Positions 6,082 through 15,334 of a DNA stretch of 32,691 nucleotides are shown here, one piece after another; position 1 is the first letter of the stretch, and each line of letters starts with the position of its first letter. The notes under the pieces are model-generated. The model ran no database searches. It saw nothing but the letters and a program-made list of their open reading frames with translations, and was not told the DNA's origin. Made by a program: the position numbers and the translations under genes. The DNA comes from Sedimenticola thiotaurini (GTDB lineage: Bacteria; Pseudomonadota; Gammaproteobacteria; Chromatiales; Chromatiaceae), in assembly GCA_011051715.1 (NCBI GenBank), contig DRKP01000041.1:1-32691 (forward strand), given 5' to 3'.

Positions 6082-8061
6082 TCACACCTGCCGCTGAATA
6101 CGCTCCAGCAGCTCCACGATCCGCCCCGACAGCTCGTCCACCTGGCGAAAGGCCTGTTCCGCCTCCTCCAGCCGGCCGGCCTCGCGCAGTTCCATGATCT
6201 CGCGGATCAGGTTGTGCAGCTCGCTGTGGGGGCCTTCCAGCTCCTTCATCTCGGCGATGTGCTGCAGCTCGTGCAGGCCACCGCCATAGTACCAGCGGCC
6301 GAGATCACACTCCTTGTGCGACATCGCCTCGGAGCGGTCGAGGTATCCGTTGCCGTCCAGGTAACTGCGCAACCGCACCCGCCAGGCCAGATGGGCCGCC
6401 TTCGCCTGCTCCAGGAGGATGGCGGTATCGTCCAGCCGGTATTCGGCGGTCTTGGCGCGCAGCTCCGACACCTTCTGGCCGATCTCGGCGGTCCTGCGGA
6501 TGGTCTCCTCCGCCACCTGTGCGTTCTCGGTCGCCTCCTGGTTGATATGTGAGATGTTGCTGCTCATCTCGTCCGCCACCACCCCCTGTTCGCGGGCGGC
6601 CTGGGCGATCTGGGTGGTCATCTGGTCGATGGTGCCGATCTCGGCCACGATATTGGCCAGGGCGGTGCCGGCGTTGGCCGCCTTCTCGCTGCTGATGCGG
6701 GCGTCCTGCTGGCTCTGCTCCATCACCCGCACCGCCTCCCGCGCCTGCTTCTGCAGCCGCTCGATCATGCCGCCGATCTCGTCGGTGGAGTTCTTGGTCT
6801 TGGCGGCCAGCGCCCGCACCTCGTCCGCCACCACGGCGAAGCCGCGGCCGTGTTCGCCGGCCCGGGCCGCCTCGATGGCGGCGTTCAGGGCCAGCAGGTT
6901 GGTCTGCTCCGAGATGCTGCTGATCACCTCCAGCACGGTGCTGATCTCCTGGCTCTCATGCTCCAGGGTCTCGATCACCTGGGCCGAGGTCTCGCCGCGG
7001 GCGCGCAGGGCATCCATCGCCTCGATCGTCTCCTGCATGGCGGTGCTGCCCGATCCCGCCTCCTGGTTGACCCGGGCCGCCGCCTCGGCGGTATGCCCGG
7101 TGCTCGCCGCCACCTCCTGCACCGTCGCCGACATCTCCTGCATGGCGGTGGCGACCTGGTCGATCTCCTGGTGCTGGCGGCGGATGTTGGAGACCAACTT
7201 CTCCACCTGGCCGCTCTGGGCGGTGGTGACCGTGCCCACCTCCACCGACGAGCGCACCACCTGGGCCACCAGGTCGGAGAAACGGGCGATCAGGGAGTTG
7301 AAGCTCGACGCCAGCCCGGCGAGCTCGTCCCGGCCCTCCACCGGCAGCCGTACGCTGAGGTCGTTCGACTGCTCCACCTGCAGGATCCCGCTGCTGACCC
7401 GGGCGATCCGCCGCACGATGGAGCGGCTCAGCAGGGTGAAGCTGACCACCACCACCAGCGCCACCAGCAGCAGGCCCCAGAGGCTGGTGCGGTTGGCAAG
7501 GGAGATGTCCCCAGTCAGCGTAGCGGTCGCGGCAGCGGTGAGTTCGGCAAAGCGCTCATCCAGCAACTTGAAGGCGGCGAAGGCCGGTGAATCGTCCACC
7601 TTGACCAGGGTATCGATCTGTTCGGCGCTGTCGCCGGCGGCGATCCGCTGCTGCACCAGCCGGGTGTTGTCGCGGTATTCGTTCACCACCCCGGAGATCG
7701 CCTGCAGCGCGCGATGCTCCTCCGGCGACACGTCGGCCAGTGCGGCATAGCGCTCCAACGCCTTCTCGAGGGACGAAAAATCGCCCTCGAGCCGCTGCAG
7801 ATACTTGGGTTTCCCGCGCAGTACGTAGTTCTTGAAGTTGTGGATCACGCCACCGTAGCCGAAATCGCTCTTGATCTGCATCAGCAGATTCTGGCGCTGG
7901 ACCACATCGTTCTGGTAGTCCTGCCAGCGCTGGCCGATTGGGGAGACGGTCATGTAGAGAAGGACGCCGATGGCGGCCAGGACGCCGATCACGATCACGA
8001 AGACGCTGTTGAATTGAAAGTAGAGAGAGGGGTTCTTTTTAAGTAGGTTCACGGTTCGCAC
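6082..8061 (-). CDS. Methyl-accepting chemotaxis protein with C-terminal CZB domain
   Basis: This 659-residue transmembrane chemoreceptor has a first membrane helix at about 18-39 and a periplasmic helical sensor (about 40-193) carrying [18 protein letters not shown] second membrane helix (194-213) and a HAMP domain follow. The long cytoplasmic coiled coil has the conserved tip [20 protein letters not shown] near residues 384-403. After the coiled coil comes a CZB zinc-binding domain (about 550-625), with likely ligands H557, C585, H612 and H616. CZB domains bind zinc and some sense hypochlorous acid or zinc through the cysteine. I use GTG at 8061; TTG at 8064 is the alternative, and neither has a Shine-Dalgarno site. 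The gene is convergent with the response regulator that ends at 6065. No che genes are nearby. Confidence 0.93.
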   Translation of the reverse strand: MRTVNLLKKNPSLYFQFNSVFVIVIGVLAAIGVLLYMTVSPIGQRWQDYQNDVVQRQNLLMQIKSDFGYGGVIHNFKNYVLRGKPKYLQRLEGDFSSLEKALERYAALADVSPEEHRALQAISGVVNEYRDNTRLVQQRIAAGDSAEQIDTLVKVDDSPAFAAFKLLDERFAELTAAATATLTGDISLANRTSLWGLLLVALVVVVSFTLLSRSIVRRIARVSSGILQVEQSNDLSVRLPVEGRDELAGLASSFNSLIARFSDLVAQVVRSSVEVGTVTTAQSGQVEKLVSNIRRQHQEIDQVATAMQEMSATVQEVAASTGHTAEAAARVNQEAGSGSTAMQETIEAMDALRARGETSAQVIETLEHESQEISTVLEVISSISEQTNLLALNAAIEAARAGEHGRGFAVVADEVRALAAKTKNSTDEIGGMIERLQKQAREAVRVMEQSQQDARISSEKAANAGTALANIVAEIGTIDQMTTQIAQAAREQGVVADEMSSNISHINQEATENAQVAEETIRRTAEIGQKVSELRAKTAEYRLDDTAILLEQAKAAHLAWRVRLRSYLDGNGYLDRSEAMSHKECDLGRWYYGGGLHELQHIAEMKELEGPHSELHNLIREIMELREAGRLEEAEQAFRQVDELSGRIVELLERIQRQV

Positions 8062-8069
8062 CAAAGGTC

Positions 8070-8075
8070 AGTATA
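8070..8075 (-). promoter_or_regulatory. TATACT -10-like element before the chemoreceptor start
   Basis: On the minus strand TATACT is followed by 8 bases and then the GTG at 8061, with no ribosome binding site between. The predicted mRNA start is within about two bases of that GTG. The remaining 95 bases to the end of trkH show no gene and no clear terminator. Confidence 0.35.
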
Positions 8076-8180
8076 AGTTCGGAATCACTTCCCTGTGGCC
8101 AGGCAACCATGATGTGGATTCCCAGCGCTCGCGGGGGTTAGCGGCTTAGGACGGGAGTTCTTGAGGCGGCAGCAGCGGTG

Positions 8181-9635
8181 CTATTTGCGCCAGTAGGCCG
8201 GCGACAGCAGCACCAGCAGAGTGAAGATCTCGAGCCGCCCGAGCAGCATGGCGAAGCAGAGGATCCACTTGGCCGGATCGTTCAGAGCGGCATAGTTGAG
8301 GGCCACGCCGGCCAGGCCCGGGCCCAGGTTGTTCATGGAGGCGGCAACGGCGGAGAAGGCGGTCATCAGATCGAGGCCGGTCATGGCCAGGGCCAGGTAC
8401 ATGAAGGTGAAACTGGCCACATAGAGGGCGAAGAAGCCCCACACCGCCTCCACCACCCGGGGCGGGACGCTCTTGCCGTTGACCCGGATCGGGATCTGCG
8501 CCGCCGGGTGGATCAGACGGATGATCTCGCGCATGCCCTGCTTGATCAGCAGCAGGAAACGGATCGCCTTGATGCCGCCGCCGGTGGAACCGGCGCAACC
8601 ACCGACGAAACTGGTGAACAGCAGGGTGATGGCGATGAAACCGGGCCAGACCGAGTAGTCGGCGGTGGTGAAGCCGGCGGTGGTTCCGATGGAGACCGCC
8701 TGGAACAGTCCCAGGGTGAAGGCCTCCTCCCAGCTGCTGGCGTGGGTACCGGTCCAGAACAGGGCGACGACGACGAACAGGGCCACCCCGAGCTGAATCG
8801 CCAGGTAGAAGCGGAACTCGCTGTCGCCGAAATAGGCCGCCACCGAGCGGCGCCGCCAGGCCGTGTAGTGCAGCGCGAAGTTGGCACCGGCGAGCAGCAG
8901 GAAGAACACCGCGATCAGCTCGATCAGGGTACTGTCGAAATATCCCATGCTGGCGTCATGGGTGGAGAAGCCGCCGATGGCAATGGTGGAGAAGGCGTGG
9001 CCGACGGCGTCGAACAGGGTCATACCCGCCGCCCAGTAGGCCAGGGTGCAGGCGACCGTCAGCCCGAGGTAGATGTACCACAGGGCCTTCGCCGTCTCGG
9101 TGATGCGCGGGGTCAGCTTCGAGTCCTTCATCGGCCCCGGTGTCTCCGCCCGGTACAGCTGCATGCCGCCGATACCGAGCATCGGCAGGACCGCCACCGC
9201 CAGCACGATGATGCCCATGCCGCCGAGCCACTGCAGCTGCTGGCGGTAGAACAGGATCGACTCCGGCAGCTGGTCCAGCCCGGTGATCACGGTGGCGCCG
9301 GTGGTGGTGAGGCCGGAGATGGACTCGAACACCGAGTCGGTCATGGACATGTGGGGATGCTCGGCCAGGGCGAACGGCAGTGAGCCGGTGAGGCCGAGCA
9401 CGGTCCAGAACATCACCACCACCATGAAGCCGTCGCGCATCTTCAGCTCGCGGCGCCGCCTGCGCACCGGAAGCCAGGAGATGGCACCGGCGAGAAAGGT
9501 GAGTCCGAACGCCACCACGAAGGCCGGCACCGCGCCGTCACCATAGAGGAAGGAGACCAGGATCGGCGGCAGCATGGTGAGACTGAACAGCATCAGCAGT
9601 ATGCCGAGGATGCGCTGCACCGCCGCCAGCTGCAT
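8181..9635 (-). CDS. trkH: Trk potassium uptake system membrane subunit
   Basis: TrkH is the K+-translocating inner-membrane channel of the Trk system, gated by the TrkA ring. The 484-residue product is normal length. The four selectivity-filter loops of the SKT superfamily are visible: TTTGATV (near 110), IAIGGFST (near 219), GTTAGFTT (near 315) and MNNLGPGL (near 433), each with the expected glycine. Many hydrophobic membrane helices surround them. It starts 19 bases after trkA on the same strand, so the two form an operon. The C-terminal YWRK end is typical. Confidence 0.96.
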   Translation of the reverse strand: MQLAAVQRILGILLMLFSLTMLPPILVSFLYGDGAVPAFVVAFGLTFLAGAISWLPVRRRRRELKMRDGFMVVVMFWTVLGLTGSLPFALAEHPHMSMTDSVFESISGLTTTGATVITGLDQLPESILFYRQQLQWLGGMGIIVLAVAVLPMLGIGGMQLYRAETPGPMKDSKLTPRITETAKALWYIYLGLTVACTLAYWAAGMTLFDAVGHAFSTIAIGGFSTHDASMGYFDSTLIELIAVFFLLLAGANFALHYTAWRRRSVAAYFGDSEFRFYLAIQLGVALFVVVALFWTGTHASSWEEAFTLGLFQAVSIGTTAGFTTADYSVWPGFIAITLLFTSFVGGCAGSTGGGIKAIRFLLLIKQGMREIIRLIHPAAQIPIRVNGKSVPPRVVEAVWGFFALYVASFTFMYLALAMTGLDLMTAFSAVAASMNNLGPGLAGVALNYAALNDPAKWILCFAMLLGRLEIFTLLVLLSPAYWRK

Positions 9636-9654
9636 GGCCGTCGTCCGCGCCGGT

Positions 9655-11031
9655 TCAGAGGAAGGTGACGCCGACCTGGAACAGGCGCTCCACCTGGGGG
9701 ATGTGCCGTTTGTTGACCAGGAACAGGATGACGTGATCCTCCGCCTCGATCACCGTGTCGTGGTGGGCGATCAGCACCTGTTCGCCGCGCACGACGGCGC
9801 CGATGCTGGCGCCTTCGGGCAGGTCGATGTCCTCGATCGCCCGGCCCACCACCCGGGACGACGAGGCATCGCCATGGGCCACCGCCTCGATCGCCTCCGC
9901 CGCGCCGTGGCGCAGGGAGTGGACCATCACCACGTCGCCCCGGCGCACGTGGCGCAGCAGGCTGCCGATAGTGGCCTGCTGCGGCGAGATGGCGATGTCG
10001 ATGGGGCCGCTCTGCACCATGTCGACGTAGGCGTGGCGATTGATCAGGGCCATCACCTTGCGTGCGCCGAGGCGCTTGGCCAGCATCGCCGACAGGATGT
10101 TGGCCTCGTCGTCGTTGGTAACGGCGCAGAACACGTCGGTGTTCTCGATGTTCTCCTCCAGCAGCAGATCCTCGTCCGCCACGTCTCCCTGCAGCACGAT
10201 GGAGCCGGGCAGGTCCTCGGCGATCCGCGCGGCGCGGCGCTTGTCCTGCTCGATCAGCTTCACCTGGTAGCGCTTCTCCAGGGCCCCGGCCAGGCGCTTG
10301 CCGATGTTGCCGCCTCCGGCGAAGATCAGCCGCTTGAACGGCTTCTCCAGTTTGCGCAGCTCGCTCATCACCGCGCGGATGTTGGCCGATGCGGCGATGA
10401 AGAAGACCTCGTCGCCGGCCTCGATCACGGTGTGCCCCTCGGGATGGATCGCCTCGTGGCCCTCGCGGTAGATCGCCGCCACCCGCGCATCCACGCTGGG
10501 CATGTGTTCGTACAGCTGGCGCAGCTCGTTGCCCACCAGGGGGCCGTCGCTGAACGCCTTCACCGCCACCAGCCGCACCCGGCCGCCGGCGAAGTCCAGT
10601 ACCTGCAGGGCGCCGGGATACTCGATCAGGCGCATGATGTAGTCGGTGACCAGCTGCTCCGGGCTGATCAGCACGTCCACCGGCAGGGCCTCGGCGGAGA
10701 ACAGCTCCTTGTGTTCGGTGAAGCCGGGGGCGCGCACCCGGGCGATCTTGGTGGGGGTGTGGAACAGGGTGTAGGCGACCTGGCAGGCGACCATGTTGGT
10801 CTCGTCGCTGTTGGTGACGGCGAGGATCATCTCCGCATCCTCGCCCCCGGCCTGCAGCAGGACATCGGGATGGGCGCCGTTGCCCTGCACCGTGCGCAGG
10901 TCGAGCCGGTCCTGCAGCTTGCGCAGCAGGTCCGGGTTCTGATCCACCACGGTGATGTCGTTGTGCTCCGACGCCAGGTTGTTGGCCACCGAGGTCCCGA
11001 CCTGACCCGCCCCCAGGATGATGATCTTCAT
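9655..11031 (-). CDS. trkA: Trk system K+ uptake NAD-binding regulatory protein
   Basis: TrkA is the cytoplasmic nucleotide-binding regulator of TrkH. The 458-residue protein is a tandem duplication of RCK_N and RCK_C domains. The first Rossmann motif is GAGQVGTS at residues 7-14, and the second is [12 protein letters not shown] near residue 240. Full length fits the gammaproteobacterial type, which carries two RCK pairs in one chain. The ATG at 11031 has GGAAG upstream. It sits between the ntrYX genes and trkH in an arrangement common in gammaproteobacteria. A 135-base gap with a heptamer repeat separates it from ntrX, so it may have its own promoter. Confidence 0.96.
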   Translation of the reverse strand: MKIIILGAGQVGTSVANNLASEHNDITVVDQNPDLLRKLQDRLDLRTVQGNGAHPDVLLQAGGEDAEMILAVTNSDETNMVACQVAYTLFHTPTKIARVRAPGFTEHKELFSAEALPVDVLISPEQLVTDYIMRLIEYPGALQVLDFAGGRVRLVAVKAFSDGPLVGNELRQLYEHMPSVDARVAAIYREGHEAIHPEGHTVIEAGDEVFFIAASANIRAVMSELRKLEKPFKRLIFAGGGNIGKRLAGALEKRYQVKLIEQDKRRAARIAEDLPGSIVLQGDVADEDLLLEENIENTDVFCAVTNDDEANILSAMLAKRLGARKVMALINRHAYVDMVQSGPIDIAISPQQATIGSLLRHVRRGDVVMVHSLRHGAAEAIEAVAHGDASSSRVVGRAIEDIDLPEGASIGAVVRGEQVLIAHHDTVIEAEDHVILFLVNKRHIPQVERLFQVGVTFL

Positions 11032-11062
11032 GGCTGCTTCCGGGTTGTTCCGCTGCGCGGGA

Positions 11063-11091
11063 AGTGTAGCGCGTTCCCCGGCGGGAGGCAG
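11063..11091 (-). promoter_or_regulatory. Weak candidate promoter for trkAH
   Basis: On the minus strand CTGCCT (11091-11086), a 17-base spacer and TACACT (11068-11063) lie 31 bases before trkA. The -10 element is good and the -35 is poor (3 of 6). The position in the only sizeable gap of this gene block makes a promoter plausible. Confidence 0.25.
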
Positions 11092-11123
11092 CGTTTTTTA
11101 GGGCCCTGGGACAAGACCCGGAA

Positions 11124-11165
11124 ACCTGGAACCTAGTACCTAGTACCTAGAACCTAGTACCTTGA
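11124..11165. repeat. Heptamer tandem repeat, six copies of ACCTNGW
   Basis: Six contiguous 7-base units read ACCTGGA, ACCTAGT, ACCTAGT, ACCTAGA, ACCTAGT and ACCTTGA. They begin at 11124 and end two bases before the ntrX stop codon. Read in frame, the units contain TAG stops, so they cannot be coding on the plus strand. The period is unrelated to codon length. I see no other copy in the window. Confidence 0.85.
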
Positions 11166-11166
11166 C

Positions 11167-12537
11167 TCACCGTCCCTGCCCCTTGATCTCGATCCCCAGT
11201 GCGCGCAGCTTGCGGTACAGGTGGGTACGCTCCATCCCCACCTCGGCCGCTGTCTGGCTGACGTTGCCGCCGTGCTTCTCCAGCTGGTACTCCAGATAGG
11301 CCTTCTCGAACTGCTCCCGGGCCTGGCGCAGGGGCTGGTCGAAGGAGACCGGGAAGCCGCCGCCCCCGGCGGGCGGGGCATCCACCTGGCCCAGGGCCGC
11401 CACCACCTCCTCCTGGGTGATGGTCTCGCCGGCGCCGAGGATCATCAGCCGCTGCACCAGGTTCTTCAGCTCGCGGATGTTGCCGTGCCAGGGGTAGTTG
11501 CGCAGATAGTTCTGGGCGCCGACGTCGAAGCGGCGGTAGGGCAGCTTCTCGTGGGTGACGTAGTAGTCGACATAGTAGTTGAGCAGGTCCGGCACGTCCT
11601 CCTTGTGCTCGCGCAGCGGCGGGATCCGCAGCGGTACCACGTTGAGGTGGTAGAACAGGTCCTCGCGGAAGCGGCCCTCCTGCACCTCCTGTTCCAGGTC
11701 ACGCTGGGTGGCGGCGATGATGCGCACGTCGATCTCCACCGGCTCGGTGCCGCCCTCGCGCAGGAAGGAGCCGGTATCCAGCGCCCCCAGCAGCTGGGCC
11801 TGGGCCTCCATGTCCATGTCCGCCACCTCGTCCAGGAACAGGGTGCCACCGCGGGCCTGTTCCAGGGCGCCGTAGTGGATGCGGCCCTCCTCCTCGCTGC
11901 CGAACAGCTCGCGCGCGGCGTTGCCGCGGGTGATGGACGAGACCCCCACCTCGACGAACGGGCGCTCCCGGCGCGGGCTCTGGGCGTGCAGGTAGCGGGC
12001 GAAGGTCTCCCGGCCACTGCCGGGCTCGCCGGTGATCAGCACCCAGGTGTCGTGCTGGGCGATGCGCTTGACCTGCTCCTTCAGCCGCTGGATCACCGCA
12101 CTGCGGCCGGTCGGCTCCACCACCGGCTCGCTGTGCCGGCGCAGGCCGATGTTCTCCATCTGCAGCTTGTCCACCTCCAGCGCCCGCTCCACCGTCAGCA
12201 GCAGCTTGGCCAGCGACAGCGGCTTCTCGAGGAAATCGTAGGCGCCGAGGCGGGTCGCCTCCACCGCCGTCTCCACCGTGCCGTGGCCCGACATCATGAT
12301 CACCGGGCAGGGCAGGCCATCGCCTTCGGACCACTCCTTCAGCAGGCTGATACCGTCCACGTCGGGCATCCAGATGTCCAGCAGGATCAGGTCCGGGCGG
12401 CGCTCGCGCAGGGCCTGGCGTGCCGCCTCCCCGTTCTCCGCCACCACCACCCGGTAATCCTCGTCCTCCAGGATCTCCTTCACCAGCCCGCGGATATCGG
12501 GTTCGTCGTCGACCACCAGGATTCGGGGTGCGCTCAT
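11167..12537 (-). CDS. ntrX: NtrX-type response regulator with degenerate sigma-54 ATPase motifs
   Basis: This 456-residue response regulator is paired with the NtrY kinase encoded just upstream. The receiver domain has DD at 10-11, phosphoacceptor D54 (LLDIWMPDVDG) and K105. The AAA+ region keeps Walker B GTLFLDEV at 231-238, but Walker A reads GEPGSGRE at 170-177, with Arg176 in place of Lys. The GAFTGA loop is absent: the stretch after ELFG is SEEEGRIHYGALEQARG. A Fis-type helix-turn-helix closes the protein (HGGNVSQTAAEVGMERTHLYRKLRALG). The family controls nitrogen or redox-related genes. This one probably does not drive sigma-54 promoters and may act as a DNA-binding regulator instead. 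Its ATG overlaps the ntrY stop by 4 bases. Confidence 0.92.
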   Translation of the reverse strand: MSAPRILVVDDEPDIRGLVKEILEDEDYRVVVAENGEAARQALRERRPDLILLDIWMPDVDGISLLKEWSEGDGLPCPVIMMSGHGTVETAVEATRLGAYDFLEKPLSLAKLLLTVERALEVDKLQMENIGLRRHSEPVVEPTGRSAVIQRLKEQVKRIAQHDTWVLITGEPGSGRETFARYLHAQSPRRERPFVEVGVSSITRGNAARELFGSEEEGRIHYGALEQARGGTLFLDEVADMDMEAQAQLLGALDTGSFLREGGTEPVEIDVRIIAATQRDLEQEVQEGRFREDLFYHLNVVPLRIPPLREHKEDVPDLLNYYVDYYVTHEKLPYRRFDVGAQNYLRNYPWHGNIRELKNLVQRLMILGAGETITQEEVVAALGQVDAPPAGGGGFPVSFDQPLRQAREQFEKAYLEYQLEKHGGNVSQTAAEVGMERTHLYRKLRALGIEIKGQGR

Positions 12538-14759
12538 GCCTGTTTCACTCCTTCAGCAAACTCGATCGGTGGACAGCTCTCCACCGGACTGCCGGTGACG
12601 GCGGGCAGGCGCAGCACGATGCGCCCGCCGCCCTCCTCCCGGTTCTCCGCCCAGACCTGGCCGGCGTGCTCCTCGACGATCTTGCGGACGATGGCCAGCC
12701 CCAGGCCGGTCCCCTTCACCTTGGTGGTTACATAGGGCTCGAACAGGTGGGCCAGCACCTCATCGTCGAAGCCGGGGCCGTTGTCCTCCACCCGCAGCTC
12801 GACGAAGCGGCAGCCACCCTCGTCCACCTCCCGGGTGGCGATCCGGATCAGCGCCCCCTCGGTCTCGGCCAGCGCCTCCTGGGCGTTCTTGATCAGATTG
12901 TGGATGACCTGGCGCAGGCGCACCGGGTCGGCCTCGATCAGGACGTCGGTCCGTGCCAGCTCCACCTCAAGCCGGGGCCGCATGCCGGCGCTGCGGTAGA
13001 GATCGATCACCTCCTGCACCAGGCCGTTGAGGGCCAGGGGTTCCGGACGCAGCTTCGGTGGCCGGGCATAGTCGGAGAAGGCGTTGACCATCTTCTTCAT
13101 CGCCTCCACCTGCTGCACGATGGTGGCGGTGGCCCGTTCCAGCACCCGGGCGTCCTCCGGTGCCATCCGTTTCAGATACTTGCGCCGCAGCCGCTCCGCC
13201 GACAGCTGGATCGGGGTGAGCGGATTCTTGATCTCGTGGGCGAGGCGCCGCGCCACCTCGCCCCAGGCCGCGTCCCGCTGGGCCTTGATCAGGGCGGTGA
13301 TGTCGTCGAACACCAGCACGTAGCCGTCCGGCTGTCCCCCGGGCTGGACCAGGGGCGTCCCCCGGCACAGCAGCACCCGGCGGCCGTCGCCGCCATGCAG
13401 GGTCAGCTCCGCGCGCCAGGGGCGGCGCTCCTCGCCGATGGCGTCGTCCACCGCGGCCAGGAACTGGCGCAGCAGCGGCCCGGCCTGTTCCATCTCCTCC
13501 CCCTGGTGCCCGAGGTAGTCCTGCACGTCCACCCGCAGGATCTCCAGCGCCGCCTCGTTGGCGGTCTGGATCCGCCCATCCGCATCCAGTGCCATCACCC
13601 CGGAGGAGAGGCTGCCCAGCACCGTCTCCAGATAGCTGCGCTGGGCCTCCACCTGCTGCTTGCTGCGCGCCGCCTCGTCCCGCGCCTGGGCGATGCGGCG
13701 GGTCATCTCGTTGAAGGAGGCCACCAGGAACCCCAGCTCGTCCCGCCGCCGTGGCTCCGGCAGCTGCATGTCGTAGTCGCCCTGGGCCACCGCCCGGGTG
13801 CCTTCGGCGATGTCGGTGATCGGTGCCACCAGCCGCCGCGCCAGGTAGAACGCCATCCAGATCGCCGACAGCAGCCCGAACAGCAGCACCAGCGCCAGCG
13901 CCAGGGTGAAGGTCTGCTTCAGGCTCTTGCGCAGGAAGGTCAGCTCCTTGTAGCGGTTGTAGGCGGACTGCACCGTCTCCGACAACTGGCTGATGTTGGC
14001 CGAGGTGGGATACATCGCCTGCAGCAGCATGCCCCGCTTCTCGTCGTTCACCACCACCATCACCTCGAGCAGGGACTCGTCCCCCTGGGTCGGCATCAGG
14101 CCGACGAAATCGACCCCGCCCCGCACCTGCTGCAGGATGGCGGTGTCCAGCCTGGTCGGCACCATCATCACCGTCGGATCGGCGTTGCTGATCACCATCG
14201 GCCGGCCGGCGGGGGTGAGCAGGGCCATCTCGGTGGCACCATACTTGTCCAGCAGCTCCTCCAGGCTGATCGCCAGTCCCGCCACCGAACTGCCGGTGAG
14301 TTCGGTGAGCGCCCGCTGGGTGGTCTTCAGCCGCTCCCGCTTGTGCAGGTCGAGGGAGGCGCGGCTGAGCTCCATGGCGTCCTCCACCGCCTGGTCGATC
14401 TGCACGTCGAACCAGGAGTCGATGCCCTGCATCAGGAACTGCTGCGAGTAGTAGAACACCACCAGCACCGGCGCCAGCGAGATGATGACGAAGATCAGCA
14501 TCATGTGCAGGGTGAGGCGGGAACCCGCCGCCTGCTGGCGGTAGCGGATGATCAGCTGGGCCACGTTGATGCCGATCACGCCCAGCAGCAGCACCAGGCC
14601 GACCAGGCTGGCGATCAGCAGCGGCACGAACAGGCGGTTCAGCTCCTCGGTGTTCTGTACCGCGCTGCTCATCAGGTGCAGCGATGCCAGCACCAGCGCC
14701 AGCAGCACCAGTACCGGCAACGGTCCCCGGCCGAGCCGTTTCAGGGCTGCAGCGTCCAT
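12534..14759 (-). CDS. ntrY: NtrY-type membrane sensor histidine kinase
   Basis: The 741-residue kinase fits the NtrY family. It has two or three N-terminal membrane helices (near 14-32, 42-65 and 84-105), an extracytoplasmic region to about 285 and another membrane helix near 290-312. A HAMP domain follows (LARRLVAPITDIAEGTRAVA), then a PAS domain (about 375-490). The HisKA box is RRLAHEIKNPLTPIQLSAER and carries the phosphorylated His. The ATPase domain has NLIKNAQEAL, DNGPGF and GTGLGLAIV. It should phosphorylate the overlapping NtrX. I place the start at the ATG at 14759, because the frame continues upstream only as non-protein-like sequence inside the DUF4390 and rsmB genes. Its start overlaps the DUF4390 gene by 19 bases. 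Confidence 0.94.
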   Translation of the reverse strand: MDAAALKRLGRGPLPVLVLLALVLASLHLMSSAVQNTEELNRLFVPLLIASLVGLVLLLGVIGINVAQLIIRYRQQAAGSRLTLHMMLIFVIISLAPVLVVFYYSQQFLMQGIDSWFDVQIDQAVEDAMELSRASLDLHKRERLKTTQRALTELTGSSVAGLAISLEELLDKYGATEMALLTPAGRPMVISNADPTVMMVPTRLDTAILQQVRGGVDFVGLMPTQGDESLLEVMVVVNDEKRGMLLQAMYPTSANISQLSETVQSAYNRYKELTFLRKSLKQTFTLALALVLLFGLLSAIWMAFYLARRLVAPITDIAEGTRAVAQGDYDMQLPEPRRRDELGFLVASFNEMTRRIAQARDEAARSKQQVEAQRSYLETVLGSLSSGVMALDADGRIQTANEAALEILRVDVQDYLGHQGEEMEQAGPLLRQFLAAVDDAIGEERRPWRAELTLHGGDGRRVLLCRGTPLVQPGGQPDGYVLVFDDITALIKAQRDAAWGEVARRLAHEIKNPLTPIQLSAERLRRKYLKRMAPEDARVLERATATIVQQVEAMKKMVNAFSDYARPPKLRPEPLALNGLVQEVIDLYRSAGMRPRLEVELARTDVLIEADPVRLRQVIHNLIKNAQEALAETEGALIRIATREVDEGGCRFVELRVEDNGPGFDDEVLAHLFEPYVTTKVKGTGLGLAIVRKIVEEHAGQVWAENREEGGGRIVLRLPAVTGSPVESCPPIEFAEGVKQA

Positions 14760-15334
14760 CGGGTCCACTCGCTGTCGTGCTCCCAGTCCGGATCCAGATA
14801 GGCCCAGGGGCGCAGGGGAAGGGGCAGGTCCTCGATACTGAGACTGGCGCGCAGGGAGAGCTCGTACACCTCGTCCGGCCGCAGCCGGTCCGGCGTGATC
14901 AGGGGCAGCCCGTCGAGCTCGCCCAGGGCCTCGAGGGCGGCGCGCCGGGTGACGAAGTTCTGGCGCCGGCCGGTCTGCAGATCCCGCACCTGGTAGACCG
15001 ACGCCAGGGCATGGTAGCGGATGCGGTAGAACAGCCGCTGCCCGACGATGTCCGGCTCCCACGGCCAGGCATCGCTGCGGCGCAGCCGCAGGTCCACCTC
15101 CAGGGTCAGGGGCACGCCGTTGTTGAGGGCCTCGATGGCCCGTTCCGAGAAGCGGTAGTCGATGCGGGCATCGACCAGGTAGCCGTCGTCGGTCAGGCGC
15201 GTGCCCAGCTCGCGGACGACGAACTCCCCGCCCCAGCCCGCCGCCGGCCAGGCCAGCAGCAGGAGCCAGAGCAGGACGCACCGCTGGCGGCGGGCCGGAT
15301 CAGCCTTTTTCGATGCAGGCATAGTAGAAGCCAT
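14741..15334 (-). CDS. DUF4390 exported protein between rsmB and ntrY
   Basis: The 197-residue protein has a basic N-terminus followed by a hydrophobic segment, CVLLWLLLLAWPAAGWG, that looks like a signal peptide or anchor. The rest suits the DUF4390 family: EFVVRELGTRLTDDGYLVDARIDYRF, then GVPLTLEVDLRL and a C-terminal SLSIEDLPLPLRPWAYLDPDW. The family is regularly found between rsmB and ntrYX and has no known biochemical role; a link to envelope sensing by NtrY is only a guess. I choose ATG at 15334 because of the GGAGAGGGG sequence before it; ATG at 15322 is possible. The gene overlaps the end of rsmB by 35 bases and the start of ntrY by 19. Confidence 0.85.
   Translation of the reverse strand: MASTMPASKKADPARRQRCVLLWLLLLAWPAAGWGGEFVVRELGTRLTDDGYLVDARIDYRFSERAIEALNNGVPLTLEVDLRLRRSDAWPWEPDIVGQRLFYRIRYHALASVYQVRDLQTGRRQNFVTRRAALEALGELDGLPLITPDRLRPDEVYELSLRASLSIEDLPLPLRPWAYLDPDWEHDSEWTRWTLQP

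Noticed and set aside
11124-11165. CRISPR-like array
   Set aside because: The repeat unit is 7 bases with no spacers and no cas genes nearby, so it is a simple tandem repeat.
12420-14801. Very long plus-strand open frame opposite ntrY
   Set aside because: It is rich in His, Gln and Gly with no domain. The opposite strand carries HAMP, PAS, HisKA and ATPase motifs in the right order.
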